Origin: CAYLJV01 sp964510375
GTDB lineage: Archaea; Hadarchaeota; Hadarchaeia; Hadarchaeales; JAGGTB01
Reading direction: 5' to 3'
Assembly (NCBI GenBank): GCA_964510375.1
Contig: CAZEBR010000026.1
Location: 1-25,272 of the forward strand
Length of the DNA: 25,272 nt
Part shown: positions 1-7,528 of the stretch, in pieces
How positions within the stretch are numbered: the first letter of the stretch is position 1
Layout: each line of letters begins with the position of its first letter
Notes under the pieces: model-generated
The model's input: only the letters and a program-made list of their open reading frames with translations
Databases searched by the model: none
Told to the model about the DNA's origin: nothing
Program-made: the position numbers and the translations under genes

Positions 1-367
1 ATTTACCGAGCGTGGAGTCGGGGTAGGAGGTAATCACCACTATTTTTGCTCCTATTTTTTTTGCGGTCTCGGCAGCACTCACCACTCGTGTGGTTTCTCC
101 CGAGCCGGAAACGCCCAAAAACAGGTCATTTTCCTCCAGCGAAGGGGTGATGGTCTCTCCAATTACGTGAACTTTGATATTTAGATGCATGAGGCGCATA
201 GCGAAGGCCTTTGCTATCAGTCCGGATCGACCCGCTCCGGCGACAAAGACGTGTTTCGAATTCAATAGCGTACGAACCAATTCGTTTACGTCTTCCTCTC
301 TCAGCTCTTCTTTGACTCCTTTGGCGTGTTCTGTGATTATGTTCATTGCCTTCTGTACTTCTTCCAT
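1..367 (-). CDS. hxlB: 6-phospho-3-hexuloisomerase (partial, C-terminus beyond window)
   Basis: This SIS-domain sugar-phosphate isomerase interconverts D-arabino-hex-3-ulose 6-phosphate and fructose 6-phosphate. In archaea this ribulose-monophosphate route usually runs in reverse to make ribulose/ribose phosphates. Reading down from the ATG at 367-365, the first 122 residues are visible. They include a GAGRSG motif (about residues 44-49) after the first SIS beta strand, followed by a conserved AKAFAMRLMH-type helix, and an SGSGET phosphosugar-binding loop (about 87-92). The closeness of this stretch to the MJ1247/PHI family separates it from generic SIS proteins such as GmhA or KpsF. The family is about 180-200 residues long, so roughly 60-80 residues lie off the window's left edge. 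It is transcribed divergently from trkH across a 97-bp spacer. No partner hexulose-phosphate synthase (hxlA) is visible here; it could lie beyond the edge or elsewhere. Confidence 0.9.
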   Translation of the reverse strand, partial: MEEVQKAMNIITEHAKGVKEELREEDVNELVRTLLNSKHVFVAGAGRSGLIAKAFAMRLMHLNIKVHVIGETITPSLEENDLFLGVSGSGETTRVVSAAETAKKIGAKIVVITSYPDSTLGK

Positions 368-395
368 TTGGTCTCATTCCTTTCTTGGTACGGGA

Positions 396-405
396 ATTTA
401 AAAAC
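396..405. promoter_or_regulatory. AT-rich bidirectional promoter core between hxlB and trkH
   Basis: The AATTTAAAAA-type stretch could act as a TATA box in both directions. It lies about 30-37 bp from the hxlB ATG on the minus strand. On the plus strand it would place the trkH start of transcription near 424, giving a leader of about 40 nt that ends in a GGTGAGG ribosome-binding site (451-457), 7 nt before the trkH ATG at 465. The call rests on spacing and composition only. Confidence 0.4.
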
Positions 406-464
406 TAAACCCAGTCATACTTATTCGCGGAGAGGAATAATAGGGAAATCGGTGAGGCATCAGA

Positions 465-1892
465 ATGCTTTACTTCATTGGTTTGACTCTCATGGTTGCC
501 GGTGGAATTCTGACTCTTCCCCTCCCTGTGGCGATCATTTTTGATGAAGCAAGCTTAATTCCGGGCTTTGTAATCCCGGCAATTTTCGCTCTGGTTCTCG
601 GTTATTTCATGTTTCGCGAATTTGAACACGAGGATCTTAATTATGGAAAAGCTATGGTCGTGGCAGCCCTGGCTTGGCTTTTGATTTCATTCTTTTCGAG
701 CTTACCGATTTTTTATGGAACCAAATTGGGTCCGATAAGTTCTTATTTCGAGGCGATGTCCGGTTTCACCACCACGGGTTTGACCATGCTGGTCCACGAG
801 GCCCAGTTTCCCCACACTATTCTTTTTTGGCGGAGCTTCATGCAGTGGGTTGGCGGTATCGGCATAGTGGTTCTTTTCCTTTCGGCCATTTTCGGCACTG
901 GAAAAATAGCGAAGCGACTCTTTTTGGCGGAGGGCGGTGGAGGCCGTGTCCATCCCGGCGAGCAGAGCCCGGAGGCCACGGTAAGGGCTATGACGAGAGC
1001 CACTTGGAAGATTTATGTTTTGTACACGTTCCTGGCCGTTCTCCTGCTGTATTTCGCGGGGATGCCGCTGTGGGAATCGATTAACCACGCGATGACTGCC
1101 CTTGGCACGGGAGGATTTGGTGTCAAGTCCGATAGTTTCGCATCTTACGGCATACCGGTTTTGATTGCAACCCTTTTTCCGATGATTTTGGGGGCTACCA
1201 GCTTCGCTACTCACAGAAGGGTAATTGACGGAAACTGGAAGTCGTTTTTCGAAAGTTACGAATTTAAACTTCTCATTATACTGATAGCAACTTCGACTCT
1301 GGTTTTGGGTATAGAGGTCGGGTGGGTGGATGGGATATTTTCCTCGGTCTCCGCTCAGACGGGTACCGGTTTTTCCAGCGTCGATCTAATCAAGGGCCCG
1401 GCGTGGGGCCCGCTCGAAAAGAGCATTTTGGTTTTTCAGATGATTATCGAGGGTGGATTTGGATCGACTGCGGGTGGAATCAAGCTTATAAGGACGGTCG
1501 TGTTGATAATGGCCCTCCACTGGCTCGTAAAACGTGCCCTTTTGCCCGACAGGGCGGTTGTTCCCTTCAAGCTGGGTGACAAGACTTTCCCGGAAGACCA
1601 GATTCTCCAGACCGCGGTCTTCGCTTTCATATACATCCTAGTTCTGGGAATAGGTTCGATGGTTACGATGGCTGCCATTCCCGGTGAAAGTGCGATTAAC
1701 TGTATCTTCGATTCCGTTTCCGCTCAGGGTACGGTGGGCTTATCGACGGGGATCACCGGGCCCTCGATGCCGTCAGTCGTTAAAATTACTTACATATTGC
1801 AGATGTGGATCGGTAGACTTGAAGTGATACCTGCGGTCGCCTTCGCGAGTTACTTTATCGGGAAGATCCCTCGCCGCCGCGAGCCTTTTTAG
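465..1892 (+). CDS. trkH: TrkH-family potassium uptake channel subunit
   Basis: This is the membrane subunit of a Trk/Ktr-type K+ transporter. The 475-residue protein is hydrophobic throughout and shows the four-fold membrane-pore-membrane plan. Four selectivity-filter loops are visible: TTTGLT (about 102-107), LGTGGFG (213-219), QTGTGF (298-303) and QGTVGLS (421-427). The gating-loop motif GGFGSTAGGIK follows the third pore (330-340). The ATG at 465 has a GGTGAGG Shine-Dalgarno sequence 7 nt upstream. No TrkA/KtrA regulatory RCK subunit is encoded nearby. K+ import fits an organism that balances high external salt with internal K+, which agrees with the acidic proteins encoded here. Its last 38 bases overlap, tail to tail, the end of the DUF655 gene. 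The C-terminus is short, ending just after the last WIGRLEVIP helix. Confidence 0.95.
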   Translation: MLYFIGLTLMVAGGILTLPLPVAIIFDEASLIPGFVIPAIFALVLGYFMFREFEHEDLNYGKAMVVAALAWLLISFFSSLPIFYGTKLGPISSYFEAMSGFTTTGLTMLVHEAQFPHTILFWRSFMQWVGGIGIVVLFLSAIFGTGKIAKRLFLAEGGGGRVHPGEQSPEATVRAMTRATWKIYVLYTFLAVLLLYFAGMPLWESINHAMTALGTGGFGVKSDSFASYGIPVLIATLFPMILGATSFATHRRVIDGNWKSFFESYEFKLLIILIATSTLVLGIEVGWVDGIFSSVSAQTGTGFSSVDLIKGPAWGPLEKSILVFQMIIEGGFGSTAGGIKLIRTVVLIMALHWLVKRALLPDRAVVPFKLGDKTFPEDQILQTAVFAFIYILVLGIGSMVTMAAIPGESAINCIFDSVSAQGTVGLSTGITGPSMPSVVKITYILQMWIGRLEVIPAVAFASYFIGKIPRRREPF

Positions 1893-2448
1893 GCCGCCTC
1901 ACGAAAATCGAATACTTGTCTTCACCCTTGAGTTCCTTTTCTATCCGCTTCGCTATCATTTTCTTGGGATTGGGCAAGGACTTGACTCTCTCCTTCAGGT
2001 CCTCGAAGCTCTCGAACGGTTTATTTTCCCTCTCTTCGATTATCGCCCACATTAGTTTCTTTCCGATTCCAGGGATTAGTTCGAACTGGTGATATCGGCT
2101 CGTGATCGGTGAAGCTTCGTTAAAAAACTCTAGGTACTTGTCTTGGTTTTCTTCGATTATTCTCTCGACGACGGGTGGTAGTTCAGCCTTGGCCGCCGAG
2201 GTCAGCTTCTCGTAGCTTATCCTACGCTTAACTCTTTCTATCCTCTCTCTATTCTTTTTCCCGATGTAAACTCGTTCTTGGGGAGAGACCTGTACATCTT
2301 CTCGGGGAACTACCTCTAAAAGGGTGAAATAGTTTTCCCCAAGAAGTTGCGCTATAGGTTCTCTGAAGCGTGGAGGCTTATCTTCGTCGGGGTGCCCTTC
2401 CGGCAAAAAGTCTAGGATGTACCCATTATCTTCATATTTTTTTCCCAA
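1855..2448 (-). CDS. DUF655 nucleic-acid-binding protein (archaeal, HhH-containing)
   Basis: This is a 197-residue member of the archaeal DUF655 family, predicted to bind RNA or DNA. The N-terminal half looks like a small beta-barrel/S1-like domain (YILDFLPEG..., with ERVYIGKKNRE near 60). The second half holds a helix-hairpin-helix region around FELIPGIGKKLMWAIIEER (about 120-140). The start is a TTG (2448-2446): no in-frame ATG gives the family N-terminus, and a perfect GGTGA Shine-Dalgarno (2460-2456) sits 7 nt upstream. In many euryarchaea the order rpl21e-rpoF-DUF655-ksgA is conserved. The first three are here, but ksgA is missing and the convergent trkH follows. The exact molecular role of the family is unknown; a part in rRNA processing or translation is inferred from context only. 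Confidence 0.88.
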   Translation of the reverse strand: MGKKYEDNGYILDFLPEGHPDEDKPPRFREPIAQLLGENYFTLLEVVPREDVQVSPQERVYIGKKNRERIERVKRRISYEKLTSAAKAELPPVVERIIEENQDKYLEFFNEASPITSRYHQFELIPGIGKKLMWAIIEERENKPFESFEDLKERVKSLPNPKKMIAKRIEKELKGEDKYSIFVRRPKKARGGEGSSR

Positions 2449-2502
2449 AAATCAGTCACCTTGGTTTGGTTAGTCAGGGATTTTATTTAATAGGGATCTT
2501 AA

Positions 2503-2841
2503 TTAGCTCCGATAATTTTCAATAATACCCAGTATTTTTTCTATTGTTTCTTCCCTGAGAGAGGTTCTTTCTTTGGCAAAAATTAAGCGTATGTCCTCTT
2601 TATTTTCGGGCATATTGTTTGCGAGTATGACGGCTTGATGATTTCTAACTTTTTCTATGTCCATTAAGTCTTCAATCAGTTCTTCAGTTTTTTCTAATGG
2701 TAAGGGTGAGAATTTTTGAACAAAATCGTAGGCCAGCCTTTGTTCGAACTCTAGCTCTTTGTCTTCCCCCTTTTCCTCAAGAATATCTAGGGCCTCCGCA
2801 AATGTCACAGGTTTTCTTTCCTTGATTTTGTCTCCAATCAT
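2503..2841 (-). CDS. rpoF: DNA-directed RNA polymerase subunit F (Rpo4/Rpb4)
   Basis: This subunit pairs with Rpo7 to form the RNA polymerase stalk that contacts nascent RNA and initiation factors. The protein is 112 residues, the usual archaeal length. It has an N-terminal part ending in a conserved VTFAEALDIL segment, a central QRLAYDFVQKFSPL helix (about 34-47) and a C-terminal HRDC-like bundle containing NMPENKEDIRLIFAKE. The ATG overlaps the stop of rpl21e in an ATGA arrangement (2838-2841), so the two are translationally coupled. The codons are noticeably A/T-rich compared with genes on the right of the window. The position between eL21 and DUF655 is the standard archaeal context. Confidence 0.93.
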   Translation of the reverse strand: MIGDKIKERKPVTFAEALDILEEKGEDKELEFEQRLAYDFVQKFSPLPLEKTEELIEDLMDIEKVRNHQAVILANNMPENKEDIRLIFAKERTSLREETIEKILGIIENYRS

Positions 2842-3146
2842 TTTTTCACCTTTTCAAGATGTTCTGGCCTAGAAATAACTTTTTTGGTCTTATTACCTTC
2901 TTTTACCTCGACAATAAATGATTTTCCTTGTTTCCCGGCTACCTTGCCCGTCCTTCCGTGGAATTTTGCGTGAGGTTGCCCTTCAGTGATGCCGGGATTG
3001 ATTTTGATGATTGCCTTTTCTCCCTCCGAAAAATCCTGAATAGTCTTACCGGTGGGAACCTTTCCTCTTTCTCTAATATTCTTCCTGAGTTTCTTCCGGG
3101 TTTTGCTTCTCTTTCCCTTAGACTTTCCCAAATCGATCACACCCAT
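2838..3146 (-). CDS. rpl21e: 50S ribosomal protein L21e (eL21)
   Basis: This protein of the large ribosomal subunit is recognised by the basic SKGKRSKTRKKL N-terminus and the SH3-like barrel with PHAKFHGRTGKVAGKQGK near the middle, which are typical of archaeal eL21. From the ATG at 3146 it is 102 residues. The family usually begins only a few residues before the SKG motif, and a TTG codon at 3131-3129 would give MGKSKGKRSKTRK. A GGTG/GTGATC sequence (3143-3135) lies at suitable distance before that TTG, whereas the ATG at 3146 has no good Shine-Dalgarno. The true start may therefore be 3131. It lies 51 bp downstream of srp54, with a possible TATA element (gatataaa, near 3199-3206) at the end of that gene. 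Confidence 0.93.
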   Translation of the reverse strand: MGVIDLGKSKGKRSKTRKKLRKNIRERGKVPTGKTIQDFSEGEKAIIKINPGITEGQPHAKFHGRTGKVAGKQGKSFIVEVKEGNKTKKVISRPEHLEKVKK

Positions 3147-3197
3147 TCATTCCATTAATTCATTCTTTTTGAAGGTTGCGTTGTTACTTATCAATCT

Positions 3198-4556
3198 TCA
3201 TTTTATATCTTTGGGCATCTTATCCATCAGATTTTTCATTTTGGCGCCCTTCCCCATACGGCCTTTCGAGAATTGCTTCATCATCTTCTTCATTTTATCG
3301 TACTGATCCAGCAGTTCTTTCACTTCCTCTTTTGAAGTGTTGGCCCCCTTTGCTATGCGTTCTATCCTCGAGTCGTTGAGAATATCGGGCTCTTTCAGCT
3401 CTTCATCCGTCATGGATTGCATTATTAGCTTGAAGCTGTCCAGCTTTTCCTTTCCGACCTTCATCTCCTCCTCGGGTATGGACATCCCTACTCCGGGAAT
3501 CATCTGGAGTAGCTTGTCGAGTGACCCCATGTTGCTCACCCGTTCGAGCTGTTCGTAGAAGTCTTTGAGGTTGATTTTCCCCTTCATGAGTTTCTGTATC
3601 TTTTCCTCCTCGATTTCCTCCGGTTCGGTGGTCTCCTCAATTTTTTCGAGAAGGGTTTCTATGTCCCCCATGCCCAAGAGTCTTGAAACGAATCTCTCCG
3701 GCTTGAAGGGTTCCAGATCCTCTATCTTTTCCCCCTCTCCGAGGAAGGTGATCGGTGCTCCGGTGGCCGAGACCGCCGACAATGCGCCTCCTCCCTTGGC
3801 GGTACCGTCGAGCTTCGTCACCAGTATCGATCCCACGTCGGTCGTTTCCTTGAATGCGGCGGCTTGGCTTTTCACCTGCTGTCCCAGCGTTCCGTCGACT
3901 ACCAAGATGACTTCGTCCGGCTGGACCTCCGCGCTTATGTCTTTCATCTCCTCCATCAGGGCCTCTTCTTTCTGGTGCCTCCCGGCGGTATCGATCAGTA
4001 TGAGATCTCTGGATTCGTCTTCAAATTTTTCTATCCCCTCCTTGCATATCTCCACTGCGTCCTCCCCGTCCGGGTCCCCGTATATCGGGACGCCTACGTC
4101 TTCCGCCAGCTGTCTCAGCTGTTCGTAAGCCCCGGGCCTGTAGGTATCGGCGGATACCAGCGCCGGATCGTACCCCCTTTTCTGGTAGTAGTTGGCAAGC
4201 TTCGCGGTCGAAGTGGTCTTTCCGCTCCCCTGTAAACCTACCATCAGGACTCTTTGGGGTTCGTCCTTCTCGAGATCGAGTTCCTTCCCCTCACCCAAGA
4301 ATTGAGATAATTCCTCGTAGACGATCTTGATTACGTGTTCCTTTCTCGACACTCCGGAGGGTGCTTCCTCCTCCAGGGCCCTCTCCTCTATCGTATTCGT
4401 TAAATCCAGTACCATCTCGACGTTGACGTCGGCTTCTAGAAGGGCCTTTTGAATATCCTTGACTAGACTTTTTACCGACTTTTCGTCGACATGACCGGAC
4501 TTTGTAATTTTTTGGAGGCCCGAGTGTAGCGATTTACCTAACTTTTCGAGTACCAT
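3198..4556 (-). CDS. srp54: Signal recognition particle 54 kDa protein (SRP54)
   Basis: This is the GTPase of the signal recognition particle. It binds signal peptides and 7S RNA and docks ribosomes on the FtsY receptor. The 452-residue protein has an N-terminal four-helix domain (1-95) and a G domain with P-loop GLQGSGKTT (about 107-115), DTAGR (189-193) and TKLDGTAKGGG (247-257). A Met-rich M domain (about 300-440) contains the SMTDEEL-type helix and an MKKMMKQF stretch. Length and motifs are complete. The ATG has a GGGAG Shine-Dalgarno about 6 nt upstream. A TATA-like AATAAATATA element on the same strand at 4627-4618 predicts a leader of about 40 nt. srp54 leads the srp54-rpl21e-rpoF-DUF655 group, all concerned with transcription, translation or protein export. 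Confidence 0.97.
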   Translation of the reverse strand: MVLEKLGKSLHSGLQKITKSGHVDEKSVKSLVKDIQKALLEADVNVEMVLDLTNTIEERALEEEAPSGVSRKEHVIKIVYEELSQFLGEGKELDLEKDEPQRVLMVGLQGSGKTTSTAKLANYYQKRGYDPALVSADTYRPGAYEQLRQLAEDVGVPIYGDPDGEDAVEICKEGIEKFEDESRDLILIDTAGRHQKEEALMEEMKDISAEVQPDEVILVVDGTLGQQVKSQAAAFKETTDVGSILVTKLDGTAKGGGALSAVSATGAPITFLGEGEKIEDLEPFKPERFVSRLLGMGDIETLLEKIEETTEPEEIEEEKIQKLMKGKINLKDFYEQLERVSNMGSLDKLLQMIPGVGMSIPEEEMKVGKEKLDSFKLIMQSMTDEELKEPDILNDSRIERIAKGANTSKEEVKELLDQYDKMKKMMKQFSKGRMGKGAKMKNLMDKMPKDIK

Positions 4557-4617
4557 TCTATGCTCCCTTTTAATAACTAAGGATTTTTTCCTCCTAAAAA
4601 AGGTAGTCCGTGAGCGG

Positions 4618-4627
4618 TATATTTATT
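4618..4627 (-). promoter_or_regulatory. TATA-like box for srp54
   Basis: AATAAATATA read on the minus strand lies about 70 bp upstream of the srp54 ATG. Transcription would start near 4597 and leave a leader of about 40 nt containing the GGGAG ribosome-binding site. Assigned by sequence and spacing only. Confidence 0.4.
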
Positions 4628-4674
4628 GAGAACCGAACAAGTTTTTGTTTCGGAATTCTAACAAGCATGGTAGA

Positions 4675-4682
4675 CTTAAATA
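4675..4682 (+). promoter_or_regulatory. TATA-like box for otsB
   Basis: CTTAAATA begins 33 nt before the ATG at 4708. Transcription is therefore predicted to start at or just before that codon (leaderless), leaving the upstream ATG at 4687 outside the message. Confidence 0.45.
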
Positions 4683-4707
4683 AAAAATGTCCTTTGAGGT
4701 TTCGGAT

Positions 4708-5481
4708 ATGGAGAATTTGCTCGATAGGTGGAAGGAAAACAGGGAGCTTTTCATCGAACCTATTTTTCTGATGTTCGATTTCGATGGAACCTTGACTCCC
4801 ATAGTAAAACGGCCCGATGATGCCGGACTTTCTAAAAGCGTAAGGGGAAAACTCTCCCATCTGGCCGATTTTTGTCCGGTGGCGGTGATAAGCGGGAGGT
4901 CCTTGGAGGATCTGAAAGCTCGAGTCGGCCTTGACCGAATATATTATTCGGGTAATCACGGGTATGAGATAGAGGGTAGGGACATAGATTTTGTTAAGGA
5001 AGAGGCCAGTAACGCCCGTAATGCCATAGAAAATATTTTGGAGGGCGTCAGACGCAGGATTAATTTTACGGATAGGGTTATTTTTGAAGATAAGGGGTAC
5101 ACAGCAGTTGTACACTATCGTCTGGTGGGGGACGAGAGTGAAATAGAAAAAATAGAGCAAATTGTGAAGGAAGAGGCGTCTCCCTATAATGATCAAGTCG
5201 AACTGAGTCACGGTAAGAAGATCTTTGAATTCGGTCCGAATTTGGACTGGGATAAGGGAAAAGCCGTGTCTTTTTTGATAAGTTCCGTCCCTCTCGAGGA
5301 AGATACGATGCCGATTTATTTTGGCGATGACATCACTGACGAGTACGCGTTCAATACTCTGAAAGACGAGGGTCTCGGCGTACTCGTTTCGGAGGAGAGG
5401 AGGGAATCCGCCGCTGACTTCCGACTGAACGACGTCGACGAGGTTGAGGAGCTTCTCGGCAATCTGTTGGATCTTTATTAG
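4708..5481 (+). CDS. otsB: Trehalose-6-phosphate phosphatase (HAD superfamily)
   Basis: This enzyme hydrolyses trehalose 6-phosphate to trehalose, a compatible solute. It shows HAD motif I DFDGTLTP (Asp nucleophile about residue 31 counted from the ATG at 4687), motif II SGRS (69-72), the NHGYE segment (90-94) typical of trehalose phosphatases, and motif IV GDDITDEYAF (213-222). The length of about 257-264 residues is normal. Two starts are possible. The ATG at 4687 has no clear ribosome site. The ATG at 4708 is preceded by GAGGT and lies 33 nt from the first base of a TATA-like box, and is preferred here. No trehalose-6-phosphate synthase (otsA) is encoded in the window, so the substrate-forming gene must be elsewhere. 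A related HAD phosphatase for mannosyl-3-phosphoglycerate is the main alternative, but the NHGYE and GDDxTDE pattern favours OtsB. Confidence 0.87.
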   Translation: MENLLDRWKENRELFIEPIFLMFDFDGTLTPIVKRPDDAGLSKSVRGKLSHLADFCPVAVISGRSLEDLKARVGLDRIYYSGNHGYEIEGRDIDFVKEEASNARNAIENILEGVRRRINFTDRVIFEDKGYTAVVHYRLVGDESEIEKIEQIVKEEASPYNDQVELSHGKKIFEFGPNLDWDKGKAVSFLISSVPLEEDTMPIYFGDDITDEYAFNTLKDEGLGVLVSEERRESAADFRLNDVDEVEELLGNLLDLY

Positions 5482-5593
5482 AGAAGGTAAGGATATTGGG
5501 ATGATAAAGCCCTCCATTTCCTTTTGCGACATCTGTTTTAGGCGCTAATCCCAGAACAGACCGAAAAGATGGCTAAGAGCATTTCGATAAAAG

Positions 5594-5602
5594 ATTTAAG
5601 TA
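5594..5602 (+). promoter_or_regulatory. TATA box for the HD-domain hydrolase gene
   Basis: ATTTAAGTA begins 32 nt before the ATG at 5626. The identical nine bases occur at the same distance before the ferritin gene (13531-13539). The spacing predicts a leaderless transcript starting at 5626. Confidence 0.5.
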
Positions 5603-5625
5603 TTTCACCTAGAAAGCCTACACCG

Positions 5626-6927
5626 ATGTACGAGAAGTATATTCGTGATCCTGTCTTCGGGTACGTGGGAGTCACTGATGTTGAGAAAAATATCATCGAT
5701 TCCTATCCGGTGCAAAGGCTCAGGGGAATAAAACAACTTTCGGTCACGAACATCGCATATCCTGGCGGGGACCACAGCAGGTTCCTTCACGTGTTGGGAA
5801 CGATGCATCTTGCGGGAAAGATGGCCGAAAATTTGAGAGGGAGCATGAAGGCGCCGGAGGAGGAATGGCAGCTGGTGAGGCTCGCCGGCTTGCTTCACGA
5901 TGTGGGGCACGGGCCGTTCTCGCACTCTTCGGAGGAAATTTTGTCGAAGCACCTGGACCTCAATCACGAGGACATCGGAGAAAAGATCGTGGAGGAAAGC
6001 TCACTCGCCGACGTGATAAGCGCTCAGGGATACGATCCGTCGGAGGTTGCGGACTTGGCTTTCGGCGAGCCCGAGAGGGACAAGTTCCTCAAGCAGGTTA
6101 TTGCCAGTCAGTTTGACGTGGACAAGATGGACTTCTTGCTTCGTGATTCTTATTTTACCGGCGTAGAATACGGTCAAATAGACGTGGACAGACTCATACA
6201 GGCGACGGAAGTAACCGGAGGCGATATCGGTATAAGCAAGAAGGCTTTGGCAGCGCTCGAAACGTTCATGATAGCTCGGTACGAGATGTTTCTGAACGTT
6301 TATTATCACCACTCCGTCAGGGCCGCGGAGATAATGCTCAGGGGGGCGATGGACCACGCTCACGAGATTTTAGGCCTGACCACGTTCAACGATGTCGAGG
6401 AGTTTCTCCAACTCGAAGATTCCCATGTGGTTAGCGGTCTAAAAAACCTGAAACCGGACGATTACGAGGGGGAGAAGAAGAAAGACGCCAAAATAGCGAA
6501 GGAAATGTTTGGCAGGCTGAACAGAAGAGAACTCATAAAGCCGTCCTACGAGCGCGAGGTCTATATAGATGATGAGTACGTGGCCAAACTTCTCGGTGAC
6601 GAATCCGTCCGCAGGAAGAAGGAGAGGGAGATAGCCGAGAAGTCGGGAGTCGATCCCGAGGTGGTAACCGTCGACGTTCCGACCTTAGCGTCAATGCCGT
6701 ATTATCCGAGGGAGATCGATCCGGAAGAAGTGCCGATATTCGAGATTTCGGTTGAGGGAAAGAAAAGCGTCGTTCCGCTTTCCAAACACTCCCGTCTCGT
6801 CAACGTGTTGAAGGGTTACGTGGATATCATCAGGGTGTACACCTCTCCGAAGTTCAGGGAGGAAGTGGGCAAAGCTGCTGAGGACGTGTTTAGGGAACTG
6901 CCGCTATCGGCTCAGGTCAGCATGTAG
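5626..6927 (+). CDS. HD-domain phosphohydrolase (SAMHD1/COG1078-like dNTPase candidate)
   Basis: This metal-dependent HD-superfamily hydrolase is of the type that cleaves deoxynucleoside triphosphates. Metal ligands are visible as H74 (in RFLHVLGT), H110-D111 (LLHDVGHGPFSH) and D184 (SQFDVDKMDFLLRDS), counted from an upstream in-frame ATG at 5569. The downstream FTGVEYGQIDVDRLI is a hallmark of the COG1078 group. The start at 5626 gives MYEKYIRDPVFGYVGV, which matches the usual short N-terminus (DPVHG-like) and sits 32 nt from a TATA box. The longer form (5569) would add 19 residues, cannot be excluded, and would contain that TATA box in its coding sequence. The 3' end overlaps the convergent tmk by 24 bp. 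Pairing a dNTPase with thymidylate kinase back to back is suggestive of nucleotide-pool control, but this is only neighbourhood inference. The true substrate is unknown. Confidence 0.88.
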   Translation: MYEKYIRDPVFGYVGVTDVEKNIIDSYPVQRLRGIKQLSVTNIAYPGGDHSRFLHVLGTMHLAGKMAENLRGSMKAPEEEWQLVRLAGLLHDVGHGPFSHSSEEILSKHLDLNHEDIGEKIVEESSLADVISAQGYDPSEVADLAFGEPERDKFLKQVIASQFDVDKMDFLLRDSYFTGVEYGQIDVDRLIQATEVTGGDIGISKKALAALETFMIARYEMFLNVYYHHSVRAAEIMLRGAMDHAHEILGLTTFNDVEEFLQLEDSHVVSGLKNLKPDDYEGEKKKDAKIAKEMFGRLNRRELIKPSYEREVYIDDEYVAKLLGDESVRRKKEREIAEKSGVDPEVVTVDVPTLASMPYYPREIDPEEVPIFEISVEGKKSVVPLSKHSRLVNVLKGYVDIIRVYTSPKFREEVGKAAEDVFRELPLSAQVSM

Positions 6928-7524
6928 AATCCGGCTTACTTCTTTTTTGATTTCTTCGTGTACTTTTTCCTTCTCTCGGGTGCCGTCGATAATCGGGAGA
7001 TTATTTTCACGGGCGAGCTCTTGGTAGGTTTCTCTGACCCTTCTTTGTAGTTCTAAATCCTTTTCGAACTCGTCGGAGTTTCCCTCGGAGTTCACCCTTT
7101 CGGATCCTATGCTCGGAGGCACGTCGATGATTAGGGTAAGGTCCGGTTCTATCGCGAACTTGTTTATCTTTTCTATCCAGTTCCTCGAGAGGCCGAGGGA
7201 GGTCTGGTAGGCCAGCGATGAATATATGTACCTTCCGGTGACTACGATTTTGCCTTCGTTCAGGTTTGGTGCGACGACGTCCGTGATGTGCATTATTCGA
7301 TCCCCGGCGAAGAGCAAAGCCTGAGTCTCCGTCGGCATTTTTATTTTTCCTTCCAGAGAATTGCGCAGTATCTTTCCTACAGGGTTTTCGGTCGGTTCTT
7401 TGGTAACTTTGACCTCGTAACCTTCCGACCTGAGCCATTCGGAAAGGAGCTTTACTTGAGTGCTTTTTCCACAGCCGTCCGGCCCTTCCAGAGCTATAAA
7501 TTTTCCTTCGAATTCTTGGCTCAA
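6904..7524 (-). CDS. tmk: Thymidylate kinase (dTMP kinase)
   Basis: This enzyme phosphorylates dTMP to dTDP with ATP, the last committed step to dTTP. The 206-residue protein has the P-loop GPDGCGKST (about 14-22), the dTMP-binding TKEPTENPVGK segment (41-51), an FAGDR motif and a conserved TGRYIYSSLAYQ stretch, all standard for Tmk. The usual DRY-type motif reads TGRYIYSS here, as in several archaeal forms. The lid region is around VPPSIGSERV. It is the last gene of the ubiX operon, 4 bp after the M50 protease gene, and its tail overlaps the HD hydrolase gene on the other strand. The ATG at 7524 is the only good start. Confidence 0.95.
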   Translation of the reverse strand: MSQEFEGKFIALEGPDGCGKSTQVKLLSEWLRSEGYEVKVTKEPTENPVGKILRNSLEGKIKMPTETQALLFAGDRIMHITDVVAPNLNEGKIVVTGRYIYSSLAYQTSLGLSRNWIEKINKFAIEPDLTLIIDVPPSIGSERVNSEGNSDEFEKDLELQRRVRETYQELARENNLPIIDGTREKEKVHEEIKKEVSRILHADLSR

Positions 7525-7528
7525 TTTT

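Noticed and set aside
4594..5532. Minus-strand open frame of 312 codons covering otsB
   Set aside because: It mirrors the otsB coding strand, which carries HAD motifs I, II and IV. The antisense product has no domain.
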